DNA from: Clostridia bacterium
GTDB taxonomy: Bacteria; Bacillota; Clostridia; Oscillospirales; Acutalibacteraceae
Assembly (NCBI GenBank): GCA_900769775.1
Contig: CAAGHT010000090.1
Location: forward strand, 1-8,969
Length of the DNA: 8,969 bases
Direction of reading: 5' to 3'
A program made the position numbers and the translations under genes. This document shows positions 6,311 through 8,969 of the stretch, piece after piece. Under the pieces are notes generated by a model. The model made no database searches. It saw only the letters and a program-made list of their open reading frames with translations, and was not told the origin of the DNA. Each line of letters opens with the position of its first letter. Positions within the stretch are counted from its first letter, which is position 1.

Positions 6311-7486
6311 ATGGATAATTTTAAGTTTTATTCTCCGACCTATTTTGATTTTGGAAGAGATACCGAGGCCGATACGGGCGCACTTGTAAAGCGTTTTGGC
6401 GGCAGCCGTGTACTTATTCATTTTGGTGGTGGAAGCGTTGTCCGTTCAGGACTGCTCAGCCGCGTAAAAGCATCTCTTGATGCTGAAAAAATTTATTATA
6501 CCGAGCTTGGCGGAGTAATGCCCAATCCACGAAGCGGACTCGTTTATGAGGGTATTGAGCTTTGCAAAAAAGAGGGAATAGATTTTGTTCTTGCGGTTGG
6601 TGGCGGAAGCACTATCGACTCGGCAAAGGCTATTGCCGCAGGCACACTTTATGAGGGCGATTTTTGGGACTTTTATTCGGGCAAGCCGATTGAAAAGGCA
6701 CTGCCCGTCGGCACTGTGCTGACCATTGCCGCCGCAGGCAGTGAGGGCAGTCCGAATACCGTTATTACACATGAAAACGGAATGCTCAAAAGGGGAGCTG
6801 CGGGCGATGCCGTAAGACCCAAATTCAGCATCTTAAATCCTGCCTTAACCGAAACTCTGCCGCCCTATCAGACAGCCTCGGGAATAACTGATATTATGGC
6901 GCATCTTTACGAGCGTTATCTGACGAGAACTCCCGATGTTGAGGTTACCGACCGACTTATTGAGGCACTGCTCTTAACCCTTATTCACGAGGCGCCGAGA
7001 GTAATGGCAGACCCCCATAATTACGAGGCGAGAGCAAACATTATGTGGGCAGGAATGCTCGCGCATAACAACACCTGCGGTGTCGGAAGAACACAGGACT
7101 GGACCAGTCATCAGCTTGAGCACGAGCTTTCGGCTCTTTACGACTGCGCCCACGGTGCAGGTCTTGCTGTTACAATGCCGGCAACCTTTAAATACGTTAT
7201 GAAAGAGGATATAACACGCTTTGCAAAAATAGCCGTCCGTGTATGGAACTGCGAGATGGACTATGAGCACCCCGAGGTAACTGCCGCGGCAGGAATTGAG
7301 GCGTTGAGCCGCTTCCTTTCTTCGATCGGAATGCCGAAAAACTTTTCTGAACTCGGTGCAAAAGAAGAGGATATACCCTACCTTGCCGATACTATGGTAA
7401 ACGGCAACGGAAGAGGCGGCGTTTATAAGGGCTTTTGCACACTTACAAAAGAAGACTGCATAAATATTTATAAGCTAATGCTTTAA
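6311..7486 (+). CDS. Iron-dependent alcohol dehydrogenase, BdhA/YqhD-like
   Basis: This 391-residue protein is a group III Fe-ADH of the butanol dehydrogenase/YqhD kind, and the length is normal. It reduces aldehydes such as butanal or acetaldehyde to alcohols in the cytoplasm, probably with NADPH, recycling cofactor in fermentation. The N-terminal nucleotide domain shows FGGGS (38-42) and GGGSTID (97-103). The C-terminal helical domain holds the metal ligands Asp194 and His198 (ASGITDIMAH), His267 (QDWTSHQLEHELS) and His281 (DCAHGAGLAV), the same positions as in E. coli YqhD. The start is ATG at 6311, with AAGGAG ending five bases upstream. Possible in-frame codons upstream lack an RBS. It is transcribed alone between its own promoter and a terminator. 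The exact substrate cannot be told from sequence. Confidence 0.95.
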   Translation: MDNFKFYSPTYFDFGRDTEADTGALVKRFGGSRVLIHFGGGSVVRSGLLSRVKASLDAEKIYYTELGGVMPNPRSGLVYEGIELCKKEGIDFVLAVGGGSTIDSAKAIAAGTLYEGDFWDFYSGKPIEKALPVGTVLTIAAAGSEGSPNTVITHENGMLKRGAAGDAVRPKFSILNPALTETLPPYQTASGITDIMAHLYERYLTRTPDVEVTDRLIEALLLTLIHEAPRVMADPHNYEARANIMWAGMLAHNNTCGVGRTQDWTSHQLEHELSALYDCAHGAGLAVTMPATFKYVMKEDITRFAKIAVRVWNCEMDYEHPEVTAAAGIEALSRFLSSIGMPKNFSELGAKEEDIPYLADTMVNGNGRGGVYKGFCTLTKEDCINIYKLML

Positions 7487-7492
7487 TAAAAA

Positions 7493-7520
7493 AACACCCA
7501 AGCCATTTAGCTTGGGTGTT
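7493..7520. terminator. Bidirectional terminator between convergent genes
   Basis: An 11-pair stem, AACACCCAAGC/GCTTGGGTGTT, has a six-base loop. It is flanked by AAAAAAA on the left and AATTTTTT on the right, so it ends both the alcohol dehydrogenase transcript and the opposing zinc-ribbon gene, whose stop is at 7527-7529. Confidence 0.92.
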
Positions 7521-7526
7521 AATTTT

Positions 7527-8396
7527 TTAGAGTTGTTCGGGATTTGCAAAATGCTTTTTAATGAATGCACCTGCTACTATCAGCGCCGCGCCGTATAAAG
7601 CAGAGCTTAGCGCTGCACTTACGATAGTGGTTAGAGGGGCTTTGCCGAATGTGATGGCACAAATGCTGAGAGCACTTATAACCTCAACAATTCCAAAGAA
7701 GATGAGCCAGCCGCTTGCGCCGTTGGCGTTTTCATAGCTCATATAGCCTGCATCAAGACACTGGTAAACCGACTTTATAAATTTGTGAATGCGGCGTATT
7801 CCAAAGATTGTGAAAAGCAGCATACCTATTGATACAATGCCCATTGCAATTGCCATTATTACAAAAAATATTGACATATCGGAAAAGGTATCGATATTTA
7901 GCAAAGATGTGTAATAGTAGGGCATTTCGTTTAATATTTCTTCGGATTCTTGGGGGGTTATAAGGCCGGCTGAAGCGGACATAATACCACCCGACATTAA
8001 AAGCATTGCAGAGCTGATAATCATAATTATAGAGGCAACAAATAAAACAATATAGTTTGCATAAACGGTGCCACTTATGTTTTTGATTTTCGCTGAGTCA
8101 ATCGTGCCGTTTTTGGCGGAAGAATAAACGAGCCACAAGAAAACGGTAAGCAGTATGCTGATTATGTTAAAGCCGCTTCCGCTCAGCAAAGTTATGCCGC
8201 AGTGAGCTGTCATAAGTATAGAGAGCAGCAGAAAAAGAGAATCGCTGAAAGCACCTGTTAAGTGGTGATATACGGGGTTTGCGGAAACTCTTGTATCAGG
8301 GTTATCGCTTACGGGAGCTGTGGGAGTTTCATATCCGCAGGTCGGACAGAAGATAAAATCAAAGTCACTTTCATGACCGCAACGGTTACATTTCAT
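7527..8396 (-). CDS. Zinc-ribbon membrane protein, six helices
   Basis: This 289-residue protein has no assigned function. It begins with a compact zinc ribbon, CNRCG (Cys3, Cys6) and CPTCG (Cys17, Cys20). A Pro/Asp-rich linker (about 25-45) and roughly six hydrophobic helices follow (about 52-72, 76-93, 113-135, 173-198, 228-248 and 256-279). A hydrophilic loop with acidic residues (PQESEEILNE, 148-157) lies between helices 3 and 4. A basic patch (RRIHKFIK, 201-208) follows helix 4, and by the positive-inside rule it should be cytoplasmic together with the zinc ribbon. Such zinc-ribbon plus membrane-domain proteins are frequent in Clostridia and poorly studied. The start is supported by AAGGAGG (8410-8404) and a promoter upstream. 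Confidence 0.9.
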   Translation of the reverse strand: MKCNRCGHESDFDFIFCPTCGYETPTAPVSDNPDTRVSANPVYHHLTGAFSDSLFLLLSILMTAHCGITLLSGSGFNIISILLTVFLWLVYSSAKNGTIDSAKIKNISGTVYANYIVLFVASIIMIISSAMLLMSGGIMSASAGLITPQESEEILNEMPYYYTSLLNIDTFSDMSIFFVIMAIAMGIVSIGMLLFTIFGIRRIHKFIKSVYQCLDAGYMSYENANGASGWLIFFGIVEVISALSICAITFGKAPLTTIVSAALSSALYGAALIVAGAFIKKHFANPEQL

Positions 8397-8424
8397 AGGT
8401 AATCCTCCTTTTGTATTTTACCTT

Positions 8425-8453
8425 ATTGTACAATAAAATTGTCCTTTTTGCAA
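8425..8453 (-). promoter_or_regulatory. Promoter of the zinc-ribbon membrane protein gene
   Basis: On the minus strand TTGCAA (8453-8448), 17 bases and TACAAT (8430-8425) lie about 30 bases before the start codon. The -35 is separated by a single base from the -35 of the promoter on the other strand. Confidence 0.8.
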
Positions 8454-8454
8454 A

Positions 8455-8483
8455 TTGCTTTTTTGAATATTTTATGCTACAAT
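8455..8483 (+). promoter_or_regulatory. Divergent promoter facing the esterase remnant
   Basis: TTGCTT (8455-8460), 17 bases and TACAAT (8478-8483) preceded by TGC match the extended -10 style of the other promoters here. The predicted transcript starts near 8490, inside the remnant, and ends at the terminator about 100 bases later. The promoter is probably left over from the deleted gene. Confidence 0.55.
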
Positions 8484-8555
8484 ATGCGCGAGGGTGAGCA
8501 TAATTGGCATTATTGGGATAAATATGTTCAAAATGCCCTCGAATATTTGATTTAA
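8484..8555 (+). pseudogene. C-terminal remnant of an esterase (PF00756-type)
   Basis: The frame from 8484 reads 23 codons whose residues 4-22 are GEHNWHYWDKYVQNALEYL, ending in TAA at 8553-8555. This matches the C-terminal end of tributyrin-esterase/esterase D-like alpha/beta hydrolases, where the catalytic His lies in G-x-H-x-W-x-[YF]-W and is followed by an amphipathic last helix. Nothing upstream in this frame continues the family: the codons before 8484 belong to a promoter-like sequence. Most of the gene, including the Ser and Asp of the triad, is therefore gone, apparently by a deletion joining the promoter to the 3' tail. A terminator follows the stop by five bases, as expected for a real gene end. 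It could instead be chance coding, or a short RNA. Confidence 0.6.
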
Positions 8556-8560
8556 AAAAT

Positions 8561-8596
8561 GGCTCTGTGTTTTTCACACAGAGCCTTCTTTTATTT
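8561..8596. terminator. Strong bidirectional terminator
   Basis: A perfect ten-pair stem, GGCTCTGTGT/ACACAGAGCC (8561-8570 and 8576-8585), has a five-base loop. It is followed on the plus strand by TTCTTTTATTT. AAAAAA upstream (8554-8559) supplies a U tail for the minus strand. It ends the remnant transcript and the DUF2238-like gene. The stop of the latter (8574-8576) lies in the loop, so half of the stem is coding. Confidence 0.92.
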
Positions 8597-8969
8597 CCTC
8601 ACGAAGCTTTGGAATAAAGCTTCCGGCAATTTTGCCCCGGCCTCGGTTTTTAATGTAGAAAAAGCCTATTATACTAAAAATTACAGCTCCCAAAAAGTTT
8701 ACAAGAAGGTCCTTCATGGTGTCATAGAGCCCGATATCAAGATATCCGCCAACACCGAGCTCCTCGCCGTTTATTAAAACCTCATTTATGTCACTGACAG
8801 CAATAACTGTGTTGGTTTTGGTCGGGTCGAGTGAGACCGAGCGAATTTCGTTTATAACGACATCCTTTTGCATATCCATTCCGAGAAAATTGTCAACTCC
8901 GAATTCGAAAAACTCCCACAAAACGCCGATAGTCATCGAAAAGCAAAAGGCAACTATTGCAACATAGAG
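8574..8969 (-). CDS. YjdF/DUF2238-like membrane protein, 5' end beyond window
   Basis: The last 131 residues are visible, and the frame stays open to the right edge. A possible ATG at 8936 is internal, because the upstream codons (LYVAIVAFCFS) continue a transmembrane helix. The helix ends in TIGVLWEFFEFGVDNFLGMDMQ, the W-E-x-x-E-F-x-x-D signature of DUF2238/YjdF integral membrane proteins. An outer-type loop of about 50 residues follows, then GGYLDIGLYDTMKDLLVNFL, with the conserved Asp-Thr-x-x-Asp-Leu pattern, and a final helix (AVIFSIIGFFYIKN). The tail is basic then charged (NRGRGKIAGSF, KLREEIKEGSV) and probably cytoplasmic. The conserved acidic residues at the membrane face are known in the family, but its function is unknown. 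The gene ends in TGA inside the terminator loop. Confidence 0.88.
   Translation of the reverse strand, partial: LYVAIVAFCFSMTIGVLWEFFEFGVDNFLGMDMQKDVVINEIRSVSLDPTKTNTVIAVSDINEVLINGEELGVGGYLDIGLYDTMKDLLVNFLGAVIFSIIGFFYIKNRGRGKIAGSFIPKLREEIKEGSV

Noticed and set aside
6446..7270. Minus-strand open frames inside the alcohol dehydrogenase gene
   Set aside because: They are antisense shadows of a well-conserved enzyme gene with no start signals of their own.
8386..8577. Minus-strand 63-codon open frame upstream of the zinc-ribbon gene
   Set aside because: It runs across a promoter and through the terminator hairpin, has no RBS and no recognisable motif. The esterase-like signal is on the other strand.

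Overview
The window looks like chromosomal DNA from a Gram-positive anaerobe of the Clostridia, probably a gut Ruminococcaceae/Oscillospiraceae-type organism. The evidence is AGGAGG-like ribosome binding sites, sigma-A promoters with 17-base spacers and often an extended TGn -10, U-tailed hairpin terminators, a BspA-type leucine-rich-repeat protein, zinc-ribbon and YjdF-like membrane proteins, and an Fe-dependent butanol-dehydrogenase-type enzyme. No phage, IS element, CRISPR array or integrase is visible. This is ordinary core/accessory chromosome carrying two decayed genes, not an obvious new system.

Left part (1-2732): the 5' 380 codons of a type I glutamine synthetase (glnA) run off the left edge on the minus strand. 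Back to back with it is a plus-strand glycoside hydrolase of the GH63/MGH1-like kind. That gene keeps a near-consensus promoter, a good RBS and a terminator, but carries two frameshifts and one in-frame TGA, so it is a recent pseudogene. Middle left (2731-4041, minus strand): a 23-residue-period LRR protein with a cysteine ladder and no secretion signal, then a single initiator tRNA-fMet gene with its own promoter and terminator.

Middle right (4134-6159, plus strand): a compact three-gene unit with one promoter and one terminator. It encodes a single-pass membrane protein with a conserved cytoplasmic N-terminal domain and a PsbP-like outer domain, a small lipoprotein, and a membrane-anchored NTF2-fold, immunity-like protein. 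All three are predicted at the membrane surface, and this is the least understood part of the window. Next (6176-7520) is a monocistronic iron-dependent, NADPH-type alcohol dehydrogenase with all four metal ligands.

Right part (7493-8969): a zinc-ribbon, six-helix membrane protein on the minus strand. Its promoter abuts a divergent plus-strand promoter that drives only a 23-codon remnant of an esterase C-terminus followed by a strong terminator. The 3' end of a YjdF/DUF2238-like membrane protein gene enters from the right edge. Every gap between genes is under 300 bases and is filled mostly by the promoters and terminators listed.
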